A DNA stretch of 64,000 bases from Nocardia abscessus (GCF_015477775.1 NZ_JADLQO010000010.1:1-64000), one strand, 5' to 3'. Shown: positions 7,502 to 16,712, counted from the first letter of the stretch. Numbers and translations: made by a program. The notes: a model not told the origin generated them from the sequence alone.

Positions 7502-9193
7502 TCAGGCCAGTTTCGCGGCCAGTGCACGTCCGGCCGCCCGGCCGGAGAAGATGCACCCGCCGAGGAAGGTGCCCTCCAGCGCGTTGTACCCGTGCACGCC
7601 ACCGCCGCCGAACCCGGCCACCTCGCCCGCGGCGTACAGACCGGGGAACGCCGTGCCGTCCGGCCGGATCACCTGCGAATCCAGGTCGGTCTGCAAGCCA
7701 CCCAGAGTCTTCCGGGTGAGGATGTTCAGTCGGACGGCGATCAGCGGTCCTGCGGCCGGGTCGAGGATCCGGTGCGGTTTGGCGACCCGGCCCGCCTTGT
7801 CGCCGATGTACCGGCGGGCGTTGTCGATCGCCATCAGCTGGCTGTCCTTGCTGTACTTGTTCGCCAGTTCCCGGTCGCGGGCGACGATCTGGCGTTCCAG
7901 GTCGTCGTAGTCCAGCTGGGGGCCGCGCGCGATCTTGTTCATGCCCTCGACCAGTTCACGCAGCGTGTCCGCGACGACGAAGTCGACGCCGTGCTGTTTG
8001 AACGCCTCGACCGGCCCCGGCGCGCCCTTGGCGACCCGGCTTTTCAGGGTGAGCTTGAGATCCTTGCCGGTGATGTCCGGGTTCTGCTCGGAGCCCGACA
8101 GCGCGAACTCCTTCTCGATGATCGACTGGGTGAGCACGAACCAGGAGTAGTCGTAGCCGGTCTTCAGGATCGCCTTCATCGTCGTATTGGTGTCGAACCC
8201 GGGAAAACACGGTGCGGGCAGCCGTTTTCCGTTCGCGTCGAACCACAGCGAGGAGGGGCCCGGGATGATCCGGATGGCGTGGTCGGGCCAGATCGGATCC
8301 CAGTTGACGATGCCCTCGGTGTAGTGCCACATGCGGTCCCGGTTGACGATCGCGCCGCCCGCCGCCTCGGTGATGCCGAGCATCCGGCCGTCGACGTGCG
8401 CGGGCACGCCGGAGATCAGCGTCTTCGGGCAGGGACCGAGCCGCTCGGTGGGCCAGTTGCGGCGGATCATCTCGTGGTTGTGACCGATGCCGCCGGACGT
8501 CACGATCACGGCTTCGGCGCGGAATTCGAACTCGCCGACCGCGGTCCGGGAGGAGGCGCGGCCGCGTTCGAGATCGGTGTCCTCGAGCACGGTGCCGCGC
8601 ACGCCGACGACCGCGTCGTCCGCGACGATCAACTCGTCCACCTGATGGCGGAAGCTGAAGCGAACCTGACCGCGCCGTTCGCCCTCGAGGACCGGCTCGG
8701 CGAAGACCCGGACCACCTCGGGGCCGGTGCCCCAGGTGAGGTGGAAGCGCGGCACCGAATTGCCGTGCCCGTCGGCACGGTCGCCGCCGCGTTCGGCCCA
8801 CCCGACCAGCGGTGTCACGCGCAGGCCGAGATCACGCAGGTAGTCGCGCTTCTCGGTGGCCGCGAACCGCACGTACGCCTGTGCCCACCGCCTGGCCCAC
8901 TTGTCCTCGTCGTCGCGGTCGAACCCGGCCGAGCCGAGCCAGTCCTGCAGGGCGAGATCGTAGGAGTCCTTGATGCCGAGGCGTCGCTGCTCCGGGCTGT
9001 CGACGAAGAACAGGCCGCCCAGCGACCAGAACGCCTGGCCACCCAGATTGTTGCGGTTCTCCTGGTCGAGCACGTGCACCGTGCGACCCGCCTTGACCAG
9101 CTCGTGTGTGGCGACCAAGCCGGCCAGCCCGGCGCCGATGACGAGGACGTCCGCCTCCGGCGTCACCTCGGGGCTGCTGTGGGACATGTTCAT
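7502..9193 (-). CDS. FAD-binding dehydrogenase (KstD/fumarate-reductase-like flavoprotein)
   Basis: A 563-residue flavoprotein. The N-terminal FAD motif is VLVIGAGLAGLVATHELVKAG, followed by GGQAFWSLGG. The C-terminal FAD-closing motif is GLYAAGEVAGFGGGGVHGYNALEGTFLGGCIFSGRAAG. This architecture belongs to the COG3573 group related to 3-ketosteroid delta1-dehydrogenases and fumarate reductase flavoproteins. The active site of true KstD is not obvious, so steroid activity is only one possibility. It overlaps the TetR gene upstream by ATGA and is surely cotranscribed with it under the tandem operator. Expected to be a cytoplasmic or membrane-associated oxidoreductase on a lipid or cyclic ketone. 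Confidence 0.87.
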   Translation of the reverse strand: MNMSHSSPEVTPEADVLVIGAGLAGLVATHELVKAGRTVHVLDQENRNNLGGQAFWSLGGLFFVDSPEQRRLGIKDSYDLALQDWLGSAGFDRDDEDKWARRWAQAYVRFAATEKRDYLRDLGLRVTPLVGWAERGGDRADGHGNSVPRFHLTWGTGPEVVRVFAEPVLEGERRGQVRFSFRHQVDELIVADDAVVGVRGTVLEDTDLERGRASSRTAVGEFEFRAEAVIVTSGGIGHNHEMIRRNWPTERLGPCPKTLISGVPAHVDGRMLGITEAAGGAIVNRDRMWHYTEGIVNWDPIWPDHAIRIIPGPSSLWFDANGKRLPAPCFPGFDTNTTMKAILKTGYDYSWFVLTQSIIEKEFALSGSEQNPDITGKDLKLTLKSRVAKGAPGPVEAFKQHGVDFVVADTLRELVEGMNKIARGPQLDYDDLERQIVARDRELANKYSKDSQLMAIDNARRYIGDKAGRVAKPHRILDPAAGPLIAVRLNILTRKTLGGLQTDLDSQVIRPDGTAFPGLYAAGEVAGFGGGGVHGYNALEGTFLGGCIFSGRAAGRALAAKLA

Positions 9194-9828
9194 CCTTCGG
9201 TTGCGGTGCTGTAGGCCAGCACGACGTGGTGGAAGAGTTCGGTGCGCCGCTCGCGCGCGGCGCGGCTGTCCGGCTCCATCAGGACCTGCACGCTGGTTCC
9301 GTCGTGCACGGCGATGAGCGCTTGGCCGAACGACTCGGGGTCCGGCACGGTGCGGCCGCCACGCGCGAGCGCGGCGACGATGGTGGGCATGAGCGCCGCC
9401 ACGATGGCCTCCTCGCGGGCGGCCATCACCCGGCGCAGCGCGGGAGTGCGCAGGGCGTGCGCGGTGAATTCCGCGGTGATCCGGTACCAGCCCTCGTCGA
9501 CCGGGACCGCTCGTTCCAGGCGCTCGACGGCGGTGCGCACGTCATCGGTGCCCCCGGCCGCGATCTCGTCCAGAATCGCGCTCGCCTCGGTGAGCATCGC
9601 CGTCGAGCGCTGTTCCCACATGGCCAGGAACAGCTCGTCCAGCGAGCTGAAATTCGAGTAGAAAGCCCCGCGGGTGAATCCGGCGCGTTCGCACACCCGC
9701 TCCACGGTGGCGCGTCCGAAGCCCTCCTCGGCGAACGCCTCGTAGGCGGCCCGCAGCAGCCGGTTCCTGGTTTCGGCGCGACGGCGGGTCACCCGGGCGG
9801 GCGCGGCCTGCGCGGCGTCGGACGTCAT
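9190..9828 (-). CDS. TetR-family transcriptional regulator
   Basis: A 212-residue TetR repressor. The N-terminal HTH ATVERVCERAGFTRGAFYSNFSSLDELFLAMWE is textbook. The remaining helical domain binds an unknown ligand. It is the first gene of a two-gene operon with the FAD dehydrogenase, with a 4-base overlap, and two GATACAGAAAYGTA half-site elements lie just upstream. This indicates autorepression relieved by a substrate of the flavoenzyme. The divergent zinc alcohol dehydrogenase gene shares the intergenic region and may belong to the same regulon. Confidence 0.93.
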   Translation of the reverse strand: MTSDAAQAAPARVTRRRAETRNRLLRAAYEAFAEEGFGRATVERVCERAGFTRGAFYSNFSSLDELFLAMWEQRSTAMLTEASAILDEIAAGGTDDVRTAVERLERAVPVDEGWYRITAEFTAHALRTPALRRVMAAREEAIVAALMPTIVAALARGGRTVPDPESFGQALIAVHDGTSVQVLMEPDSRAARERRTELFHHVVLAYSTATEG

Positions 9829-9864
9829 CGGGCACCTCCTCGTTTCGGCCGCGACCGATCATCG

Positions 9865-9897
9865 GATACAGAAATGTACTCGATACAGAAACGTATC
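9865..9897. promoter_or_regulatory. Tandem TetR-type operator
   Basis: Two near-identical elements start 17 bases apart: GATACAGAAATGTACT (from 9865) and GATACAGAAACGTATC (9882-9897). The second is an inverted repeat with GATAC/GTATC arms around six bases, and the first keeps one perfect half. They lie 37-69 bases upstream of the TetR start codon and also upstream of the divergent alcohol dehydrogenase. Such spaced palindromes are typical of TetR operators bound by two dimers. Assignment to the adjacent regulator is inference from position. Confidence 0.65.
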
Positions 9898-10009
9898 AGA
9901 CCTCGTTGCCGAGCGAGGCCGAATGCGCCGAGTAGGGTGAATCCGGCGCATCCGGCGGGGCCGGGTTGCCCGATCCGTGTCGGTCCGATCGGTGCGAGGT
10001 GATCCGGCG

Positions 10010-11044
10010 ATGAGCGAGTTCTCCGGCGGCAGGACCTCGATGCGGTGCTGGCGGGTGCGCAGGCCGGGTCCGATCGATGGCGGCCCGTTGCACGCGGAGC
10101 GCACGCCGGTGCCGGCACCCGGCCCGGGGGAGCTGATGGTGCGTGTTCTCGCCTGCGGCGTGTGCCGGACCGACTTGCACGTGGCCGAGGGGGATCTTCC
10201 GGTACACCGCGCCGCGGTGGTGCCCGGGCACGAGGTGGTCGGCGAGGTCGTCGCGTTCGGTCAGGGTGCGCAGCGGGAGGGTTTCGCGGTCGGGGATCGA
10301 GTGGGCATCGCCTGGCTGCGGCACACGTGCGGGGAGTGCAAATTCTGCCTGCGCGGTGCGGAGAACCTCTGTCCGCGTTCGGCCTACACAGGCTGGGACG
10401 CCGACGGCGGGTACGCCGAATTCGCTTGCGTGCCCGCGGCGTACGCGCTGCGGCTGCCCGCCGGTTACTCCGACGCGGACACGGCTCCGCTGCTGTGCGC
10501 AGGCATCATCGGGTACCGGGCGCTGCTGCGGGCCGCCGTGCCGCCGGGCGGGCGGCTCGGCGTCTACGGCTTCGGCGGCAGCGCCCACATCGCCGCTCAG
10601 GTGGCCGCCGCGCAGGGAGCGGAGGTGCACGTGATGACACGGGATCCGGCCGCGCGCGAGCTCGCGTCCGCGCTCGGGGCGGCGTCGGTACAGGGCGCTG
10701 CGGATCCGCCTCCGGTGCTGCTGGATTCGGCGATCCTGTTCGCGCCGGTCGGTGACCTGGTGCCGCCGGCCATGGCGGCGCTCGATCGGGGCGGTGTCCT
10801 CGCCGTCGCCGGTATCCATCTCAGCGACATTCCCGTGCTGAACTACCAGCGGCATCTGTTCCAGGAGCGGGAGATTCGCTCGGTGACCGCGAATACCCGT
10901 GCGGACGCCCGCGAATTCCTGGCTTTCGCAGGCGATCACCGGATACATCTGACCACGCACGGGTACTCCCTGGACATGGCGGATCGGGCGCTGGCCGATC
11001 TCGCGCACGGACAGTTCACCGGCGCAGCGGTTCTCGTGCCGTAA
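10010..11044 (+). CDS. Zinc-dependent alcohol dehydrogenase (MDR family)
   Basis: A 344-residue medium-chain dehydrogenase. The catalytic zinc site starts at GVCRTDLH with a later GHE, the structural zinc lobe is CGECKFCLRGAENLC (Cys-x2-Cys-x2-Cys-x7-Cys), and the NAD(P) motif is GVYGFGGSAHIAAQVA. This arrangement resembles the mycobacterial AdhA type. GAGG about ten bases before the ATG supports the chosen start; an ATG ten codons later (MRCWRVRRPGP) also fits, and an upstream GTG is less likely. It is divergent from the TetR-FAD operon and may share its operators. The expected reaction is interconversion of an alcohol and aldehyde. Confidence 0.88.
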   Translation: MSEFSGGRTSMRCWRVRRPGPIDGGPLHAERTPVPAPGPGELMVRVLACGVCRTDLHVAEGDLPVHRAAVVPGHEVVGEVVAFGQGAQREGFAVGDRVGIAWLRHTCGECKFCLRGAENLCPRSAYTGWDADGGYAEFACVPAAYALRLPAGYSDADTAPLLCAGIIGYRALLRAAVPPGGRLGVYGFGGSAHIAAQVAAAQGAEVHVMTRDPAARELASALGAASVQGAADPPPVLLDSAILFAPVGDLVPPAMAALDRGGVLAVAGIHLSDIPVLNYQRHLFQEREIRSVTANTRADAREFLAFAGDHRIHLTTHGYSLDMADRALADLAHGQFTGAAVLVP

Positions 11045-11199
11045 GGGCCCGTAGAACACGATTCGGCGTTGAGTCCGTATCGGTCGGATGGAGTTCCTTG
11101 ACGGCCCTCGGAGCCGTTCTTACCTTCGCGGATATAGCCGCAATTGTCACTGACAAGTGTCGATCGGCTGTCTCACAACGGCGTGAGTAGGTGAGTACG

Positions 11200-11856
11200 A
11201 TGGCCAACCGGAAGGTAATTCATTTCGAGAAGTGGCGTGTAGTAAGGGCGTTTGCCGTGCTACTGCTCGTCGCGGGATTCGGGGCGGCGACGGGATTGCA
11301 GGCATGGGCGACGTCCTGTGCGGCAGTCGACGTCGTCGTCGCGAGAGGCACCCACGAACCCGGATTTCTGGGTTCGGTGGTGGGCGACCCGCTCTATGAC
11401 GCACTGTGGCAAGCACTTCCGGTCGATTCGCAGGCCTACCGGGTGGACTACCCGGCCGACCTGCTCGATCCGTCCTCGATCAGCCGCGGCACCCACGACA
11501 TGACCGCCCATCTGATGTGGCAGGCGGCCAGGTGCCCGGACCAGCGGTTCATCCTGGTCGGCTTCTCACAAGGCGCCATCGTGGCCCACGGGGTGCTCGG
11601 CACCGGCATCGTGACCGCGCTCGGTGGCATCCACTCGCTGCCCGCGGATCTGGAATCCCGGGTGGCCGCGGTGCTGCTGTTCGGCGATCCCATCCGGCTG
11701 ATCGGCTGGAATGTGCCGGAACACTACGCCTGGCGAACCGGAAACTACTGCGCGAGTGGTGATCCGGTGTGCGAGGGCGGCATCCGTCCCGCCGCGCACA
11801 CCGACTACCGGTGGGCCATGTGGCCCGCGGTCGAGTTCACGGTGTACCGGGTGTGA
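11200..11856 (+). CDS. Secreted cutinase-family serine esterase
   Basis: A 218-residue alpha/beta hydrolase of the cutinase-like family of mycolic-acid bacteria (Culp proteins in Mycobacterium). A basic N-terminus and hydrophobic core (residues 14-34) form a signal peptide ending near QAWATS. The mature domain has the paired cysteines C40 and C112, the nucleophile motif GFSQG (Ser123), and the later YCASGDPVC with AHTDYRW supplying Asp and His. An in-frame GTG nine bases upstream is an alternative start. It should hydrolyse short to medium ester bonds of lipids outside the cell. A strong hairpin follows the stop codon. Confidence 0.92.
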   Translation: MANRKVIHFEKWRVVRAFAVLLLVAGFGAATGLQAWATSCAAVDVVVARGTHEPGFLGSVVGDPLYDALWQALPVDSQAYRVDYPADLLDPSSISRGTHDMTAHLMWQAARCPDQRFILVGFSQGAIVAHGVLGTGIVTALGGIHSLPADLESRVAAVLLFGDPIRLIGWNVPEHYAWRTGNYCASGDPVCEGGIRPAAHTDYRWAMWPAVEFTVYRV

Positions 11857-11876
11857 CATCGCGGAGCCGGTAATCC

Positions 11877-11912
11877 GAACGGTGGGGCCGACCGAGGTCG
11901 GCTCCACCGTTC
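11877..11912. terminator. Bidirectional terminator between convergent genes
   Basis: GAACGGTGGGGCCGACC (11877-11893) pairs with GGTCGGCTCCACCGTTC (11896-11912), 17 pairs including one G-U, around a two-base spacer. It fills the short gap between the cutinase gene and the convergent acyl reductase gene and can serve both. Confidence 0.85.
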
Positions 11913-11922
11913 GTTGTGCCTG

Positions 11923-13950
11923 CTACCAGTGCAAACCGGGCACGACGCGGGCGAGGCGCGCCGCGGGGGCGGGCAGCGCCATGAGCGGCATGATCACCGG
12001 GGCCAGCGCGGACAGCGCGCCGCGGCTGGGCGCCTGCTCGGTGGTCGACTCCTCGGCCGGACGGCGGTCCGAGTCGCCCCGCGCGGCGCGGGACTCCCCG
12101 AACAGGCGGAAGCCCTGGTGCATGATCTGGCGTTTGACCGACGGCATCAGCAACTCGACCGCCTGTGCGAAGGTGCCGACCGGTGTGTCGATGCGGTGCG
12201 GGCGGTCCTCCAGCGCGCGGACCACGATGGCGGCGGCCTGGTCCGGATCCGGGACGGGAAGCGCCCGGTACAGATCGGTCGGCGCGATCATCGGGGTCCG
12301 CACCAGCGGCATCCGCACCGAGGTGAACGTGATGCCGGCGTCCCGGTTCTCCACCGCCGCGATCTCGCTGAAGTTGTCCAGCGCCGACTTGCTCGCCACA
12401 TAGGCGGCGAACCGGGGCACCTTGGTCTGCACCGCGATCGAGGAGATGTTGACCACGTGCCCGAAGCGCCGCGCCCGCATCGACGGCAGCAGTCCGAGGA
12501 TGAGCCGGACCGCGCCGAAGTAGTTCACCGCCATGGTGCGCTCGAAATCGTGCATCCGGTCGGTGGAGTTGAGCACGGAGCGGCGGATCGAGCGGCCCGC
12601 GTTGTTCACCAGGTAGTCGACGTGGCCGTGGTCGTCGAGGACGCACTGCACGAGCTTCTCGACGGCTTCGGAGTCGGTGATGTCGCACGGATAGGTGTGC
12701 GCGACACCGCCTTCCGCGCGCACGGCTTCGGCCGCGGCCGCCAAGTCGTCGTGCCCGCGGGCGACCATCAGCACCTTGGCGCCGCGCCGGGCGACGGCGT
12801 GCGCGGTGGCCAGCCCGATCCCGGAGGACGCGCCCGTGATCAGCACGACCCGGCCGGCCAGCGGGTCACCGGTGATGGTCACGCGTCCGCGCTGCGGGTC
12901 GAGGTTGGCACGCCAGTACTGCCACAGGCGTTCGGCGTAGCTGTCGAACGACGGCACGGTCAGGCCGGCGCTGCGCAGCTGGGAGCGAGTGGAGTCGCTG
13001 ATGAACTCCGCGGAGAACGAGGTGTGCGGAGCGACTTCGGCCGGGATGCCGAGCTGTTCGAGCAGGAAATCGCGCACGGTGGCGACTCCGGGAAGGTGTG
13101 CGAGGCCGCTGAGCGCCAGCCCGCTGCCCGGCAGTGTGCCCACGCCGGTCGGCGCGCCCGCCGCGGCGGCGAGCGCGCTGTACACCTCGCCGAACGGCTG
13201 CGGCTCGGGGTTGACCAGGTGGAAGGTGCGGCCGTCCAGGCCGGGGCGGCGGATCAGTTCCGCCATGGCGGCCGAGACATAGTCGACCGGAACGATATTC
13301 GTCGCACCGAGATCGGGCAGCGGCAACGGCAGATCGGACGGCAGCGTGCCGAGCTTCGCGATCGCGCTGAAGAAGTAGTAGGGGCCGTCGATCTTGTCCA
13401 TCTCGCCGGTGCGGGAATCGCCCACGATGATCGCGGGCCGATAGACCCGCCAGCGCACGCCGCGCGATTCGCGCACGAGCTTTTCGGCGGCGAACTTGGT
13501 GCGGTGATACGGCGAGGTCAGTTGCTGTCCGAGGTCGAAGTCCTCCTCGAAGAACTTGCCCTTGTGGTCGCCCGCCACCGCCACCGAGGAGACGTGGTGC
13601 AGCACCGCGCCCAGCCTGCGGGCCAAGGCCAGCACCGAGCGCGTGCCGGTGACGTTCGCGGCGTGCGCGGTGTCCTCGTCGGCGGTCATGTCGTAGACGG
13701 CGCCGAGGTGGACGACGTGGTCGGCCTGCGGCGCCTCGCACGCCAGCCCGAGCCCGTCGGCGGTGAGATCGCCGATCAGCGCGAAGACGCGTTCCGCGCC
13801 GCGCCAACCCGCCGCGATATCGGTGAATTTCGCCAGCGACGTCTCGCGCACCAGCACGTGGACGATCGCCTCGGCGTCGCGATCCAGGAGGTCTTGCACG
13901 ACCCGCCTGCCCAAGAATCCGGTTCCACCCGTCACGATGTAAGTGGCCAT
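11923..13950 (-). CDS. Two-domain fatty acyl reductase / SDR (AcrA1-like)
   Basis: A 675-residue fusion. Residues 1-370 form an extended SDR of the fatty acyl-CoA reductase type: YIVTGGTGFLGRR at the start and an active-site YHRTK. Residues 380-600 form a classical SDR: VLITGASSGIGLATA, NNAGRS, and YVASK. This order matches bacterial bifunctional fatty acyl reductases that take acyl-CoA through the aldehyde to the alcohol, including Marinobacter FAR and M. tuberculosis AcrA1 (Rv3391). GGAGAG just before the ATG at MATYIV fixes the start. The product alcohol would feed wax ester or other surface lipid synthesis. A sharp palindrome lies about 140 bases upstream. Confidence 0.85.
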   Translation of the reverse strand: MATYIVTGGTGFLGRRVVQDLLDRDAEAIVHVLVRETSLAKFTDIAAGWRGAERVFALIGDLTADGLGLACEAPQADHVVHLGAVYDMTADEDTAHAANVTGTRSVLALARRLGAVLHHVSSVAVAGDHKGKFFEEDFDLGQQLTSPYHRTKFAAEKLVRESRGVRWRVYRPAIIVGDSRTGEMDKIDGPYYFFSAIAKLGTLPSDLPLPLPDLGATNIVPVDYVSAAMAELIRRPGLDGRTFHLVNPEPQPFGEVYSALAAAAGAPTGVGTLPGSGLALSGLAHLPGVATVRDFLLEQLGIPAEVAPHTSFSAEFISDSTRSQLRSAGLTVPSFDSYAERLWQYWRANLDPQRGRVTITGDPLAGRVVLITGASSGIGLATAHAVARRGAKVLMVARGHDDLAAAAEAVRAEGGVAHTYPCDITDSEAVEKLVQCVLDDHGHVDYLVNNAGRSIRRSVLNSTDRMHDFERTMAVNYFGAVRLILGLLPSMRARRFGHVVNISSIAVQTKVPRFAAYVASKSALDNFSEIAAVENRDAGITFTSVRMPLVRTPMIAPTDLYRALPVPDPDQAAAIVVRALEDRPHRIDTPVGTFAQAVELLMPSVKRQIMHQGFRLFGESRAARGDSDRRPAEESTTEQAPSRGALSALAPVIMPLMALPAPAARLARVVPGLHW

Positions 13951-14085
13951 CGCACTCTCCTGCTGTTCACTCGAACCATGTTGTCGCACAAGTCATCCGG
14001 CATGCGGCAATGGATCCGGACAGCGTCGCTCGGCCCCCAGCGACAGAACGTCGGGCCGAAAGTAGGAACACCTTCGTCCTGACTT

Positions 14086-14101
14086 ATTACTGAACAGTAA
14101 T
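14086..14101. promoter_or_regulatory. 16-base palindrome upstream of the acyl reductase gene
   Basis: ATTACTGAACAGTAAT is an exact inverted repeat with seven-base arms around AA. It is an AT-rich island in the 316-base non-coding stretch between the acyl reductase start (13950) and the nucleotidase stop (14267). ACTG-NN-CAGT palindromes are common TetR-family operators. No regulator gene is adjacent, so the binding protein would be encoded elsewhere. Apart from this site I see no gene or RNA in the 316 bases. Confidence 0.55.
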
Positions 14102-14266
14102 CGACCGCGTACGGCACCGGCAAGCGATCATGACCCGTTCGGCCTGTGGGACTGGTCACCCGAATGCGCAGGTCAAACGGTATGTGTTACATAGATTTCC
14201 AGTTACCCGCGTTCTGGTCGGGTGTCCAGCAATCCGGTAGCGTCCGGTGCGGCTATTTCCATCCGG

Positions 14267-15970
14267 CTACTTCTTCTCGACGCGGGCGGGTGGCGCCTGC
14301 AGCGGGGGCTTGTCGCGCAGGAATGTCTCGAAAGCATCAAGGTCGGTCGGGCCGGCCGCGGTATCGGCGCCTTCGGTGAAGACGGTGAACCCGTCACCTC
14401 CGGAAGCCAGGAAGCTGTTCGTCGTGATGCGGTAGGTGGCGACGGGGTTGAGCGGCTGCCCGCCGACGCGGACGCTGTCCGCGAGCACCTTCGTGCCCTT
14501 GGGGGCGGTATCGGAGTACGCGTAGGTGATACCGGAGGGGGACAGGATGGTCGGCTTTCCTGGGTCGTTCCACTGCTGTTCGAGCAGGCGCAGGATCTGG
14601 CTGCCGGTCAGCGTCAGCGTGACCACCTGGTTGCCGAACGGCTGGACGGTGAAGATGTCGCCATAGGTGATCGGTCCCTGCTTCAGGTCGGCGCGCACGC
14701 CGCCGGGGTTCATGAAGGCCGCCACGGCGGCGGCGGGGCCCGCGGTGACCGACAGCATGGAATCGGCGATCACGTCGCCGAGCGGCGAGGTGCCTGCCTG
14801 GCTCGGGCTGTGCGGAAGGGCGTTCGTGGTCGCGCCGACGACGCGGCCCGCCCTGGGCCGGGACTGCTCGGTGTAGAAATCGATCAGGGCGGTTGTCGCA
14901 GCGTCGGGTGTGACCTCGCGGGTCACGACCCGGTTGACCGCCGAGGCCTGCACACCGTCGCCGCCGAAACGCAGCGTGACATCGGTGATCAGTCGTCCGT
15001 ACGAGGCCGCCTGGGTGATCACTTTGCCGCCGACGGTGCACACGTAGGGCTGGTGGCTGTGAGCGGTGAACACCGCTCGGACCGCGGGGTCGATCCGCTC
15101 GGCCAGCCCTGTCACGTTCGGGGTGACGTTAGCGCATCCGTTGTAGTCCAGCGGCGCGTCCCGCTCGGGTCGCTGGGCGCCTCCGTCGTGCACCAGCGCC
15201 ACGATGGCCTCGGCGCCCGCCGCATTCATCTCCGGCACGTAGCGGTTGATCGCGGCGGCTTCGTCGCCGAAGTGATAGCCCCGGATGCCCTCGGGCAGCA
15301 CGATATTCGCGGTCTCGGGCGTCACCGTCCCGATCACGCCGATCCGGTGCCCGCCCACCTCCAGCAGGGTCCACGGACGCAGCGCGGGCGGCAGGTTGCC
15401 CTGCGCGTCGGCGACGTTCGCGGCCAGGTACGGGAACCTCGCGCCGGTGAACGGAGCGCCGGGCGAGCATCCGTCGGGAGCGCAGCCCCCTTGCTGCAGG
15501 CGTGCCAATTCCCGCACGCCGTCGTCGAATTCGTGGTTGCCGACCGCCGACGCGGCGACTCCGGCGTTGTTCAGGAAGGTGATCGTCGGCTCGTCGTGGA
15601 ACAGCGCCGACACCAACGGGCTCGCTCCGATGTTGTCTCCGGCCGCCAGTACGGCGCTGGACGGATAGGCGGCCTTCAGCCGGGTCAGGTGAGTGGCGAG
15701 GTAGGCGGCGCCGCCCGCGTCGTGTCCGGCGATCTTTCCGGTGGATCCGCCCGGCGGCTGCAGATTTCCGTGCAGGTCGTTGAATCCGAACAGGTGCACC
15801 TCGTCCGGCTGCGCGGGACGTAGGTCGTTCGTCGAGATCAACGGCACGATCTGTGCCGCCGTCGACGAGCCGGGACCGGCGCCGGGATCGGACGTCGTGC
15901 CGCAACCCCCCACCAGACCGACACCGACAAGACCGGCAAGAACCACGGCGATGCGACGGCGCGCTCTCAT
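14267..15970 (-). CDS. 5'-nucleotidase family lipoprotein (UshA-like)
   Basis: A 567-residue exported metallophosphoesterase. Residues 1-23 are a lipoprotein signal ending in VGGC, so Cys23 should be lipidated and the enzyme displayed outside the membrane. The N-terminal catalytic domain shows the two-metal motifs FNDLHGN, AAGDNIGAS, GNHEFDDG and AHSHQPY. The C-terminal 5'-nucleotidase domain binds the nucleotide, with MNPGGVRADL and the SFLASGGDGF end motif. It would dephosphorylate extracellular nucleotides for nucleoside and phosphate salvage. Length and domain order are complete. It stands apart from the heme oxygenase gene upstream by 85 bases on the same strand. Confidence 0.92.
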   Translation of the reverse strand: MRARRRIAVVLAGLVGVGLVGGCGTTSDPGAGPGSSTAAQIVPLISTNDLRPAQPDEVHLFGFNDLHGNLQPPGGSTGKIAGHDAGGAAYLATHLTRLKAAYPSSAVLAAGDNIGASPLVSALFHDEPTITFLNNAGVAASAVGNHEFDDGVRELARLQQGGCAPDGCSPGAPFTGARFPYLAANVADAQGNLPPALRPWTLLEVGGHRIGVIGTVTPETANIVLPEGIRGYHFGDEAAAINRYVPEMNAAGAEAIVALVHDGGAQRPERDAPLDYNGCANVTPNVTGLAERIDPAVRAVFTAHSHQPYVCTVGGKVITQAASYGRLITDVTLRFGGDGVQASAVNRVVTREVTPDAATTALIDFYTEQSRPRAGRVVGATTNALPHSPSQAGTSPLGDVIADSMLSVTAGPAAAVAAFMNPGGVRADLKQGPITYGDIFTVQPFGNQVVTLTLTGSQILRLLEQQWNDPGKPTILSPSGITYAYSDTAPKGTKVLADSVRVGGQPLNPVATYRITTNSFLASGGDGFTVFTEGADTAAGPTDLDAFETFLRDKPPLQAPPARVEKK

Positions 15971-16055
15971 ACCACGACTGTCCCATGTCCGCGGCGTTCG
16001 CGCACGACAGCCGAAATGCCGCGTGCCACAGCGCCGGTGAGCTGTGCCCGGCCCG

Positions 16056-16712
16056 CTATTGAGCGGCGGGGAATTCCTCGGCGAGTTCCTCGAACACCGC
16101 GCTGTTCAGCGCGAAGGCGCGCTGACCCTCGTCGAGTACGCGGCGGCGTTCCAGATCGTCCAGCGGCAGGCGATCGAGCAGGCTGCGGTATTCGCGCTTG
16201 AACGCCGCGGGGTTGCCGACGCCGTCGAAGACGTAGAAGCGGACGCCGTCGCCGCGATGCGGCAGGTTCCACAGCTTCTCCGCGGTGCCGCGGATGACCT
16301 GTCCGCCGGACAGGTCGCCGAGGTAGCGGGTGTAGTGGTGGGCGATGTACCCGGCGGGCCAGTCGCGCGCGCACTCGTCGATGCGTTCGGCGTAGGCCGC
16401 GGTCGCGGGCAGCGGCTCCAGATCGGTTTGCCAGTCGGGACCGATGAGATGTGCGAGGTCGCGTTCGAGTTCCGCGGTGCGGGCGAGCTCGGGGCGGATG
16501 AACGGCCCGGCGACCGGATCATCGGCGAGCGTCTTCCAGCGCCCCTCGAGCGCGCGGTAGATGAACCAGAGCTGACCGGTGTAGCGGTGGTACGAGTCGA
16601 CGCCCAGCGAGCCGCCGAGCATGTCGCTCATGAAGCGGGAGTTCTCCGCCTCCGCATGCTGGCGCGCGGTGGCGGTGCGGATCTGCGTCGAGAACGGTAC
16701 TGCTTCCGACAT
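16056..16712 (-). CDS. Heme oxygenase (biliverdin-producing)
   Basis: A 218-residue alpha-helical heme oxygenase of the HmuO/HO-1 type. His19 in TARQHAEAE is the proximal heme ligand, and the distal helix glycine motif is GDLSGGQVIRG. YRFYVFDG-like and YRSLLDRLP segments complete the fold. It opens heme to biliverdin, CO and iron, giving iron from host or environmental heme in the cytoplasm. No heme uptake genes or clear DtxR/Fur box were noticed nearby, so it may be expressed alone. Ribosome site GAGGTGG precedes the ATG. Confidence 0.95.
   Translation of the reverse strand: MSEAVPFSTQIRTATARQHAEAENSRFMSDMLGGSLGVDSYHRYTGQLWFIYRALEGRWKTLADDPVAGPFIRPELARTAELERDLAHLIGPDWQTDLEPLPATAAYAERIDECARDWPAGYIAHHYTRYLGDLSGGQVIRGTAEKLWNLPHRGDGVRFYVFDGVGNPAAFKREYRSLLDRLPLDDLERRRVLDEGQRAFALNSAVFEELAEEFPAAQ

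Noticed and set aside
11914..14082. A 722-codon plus-strand frame opposite the acyl reductase/SDR gene
   Set aside because: No family resemblance and typical shadow composition; the minus-strand gene has full motifs.
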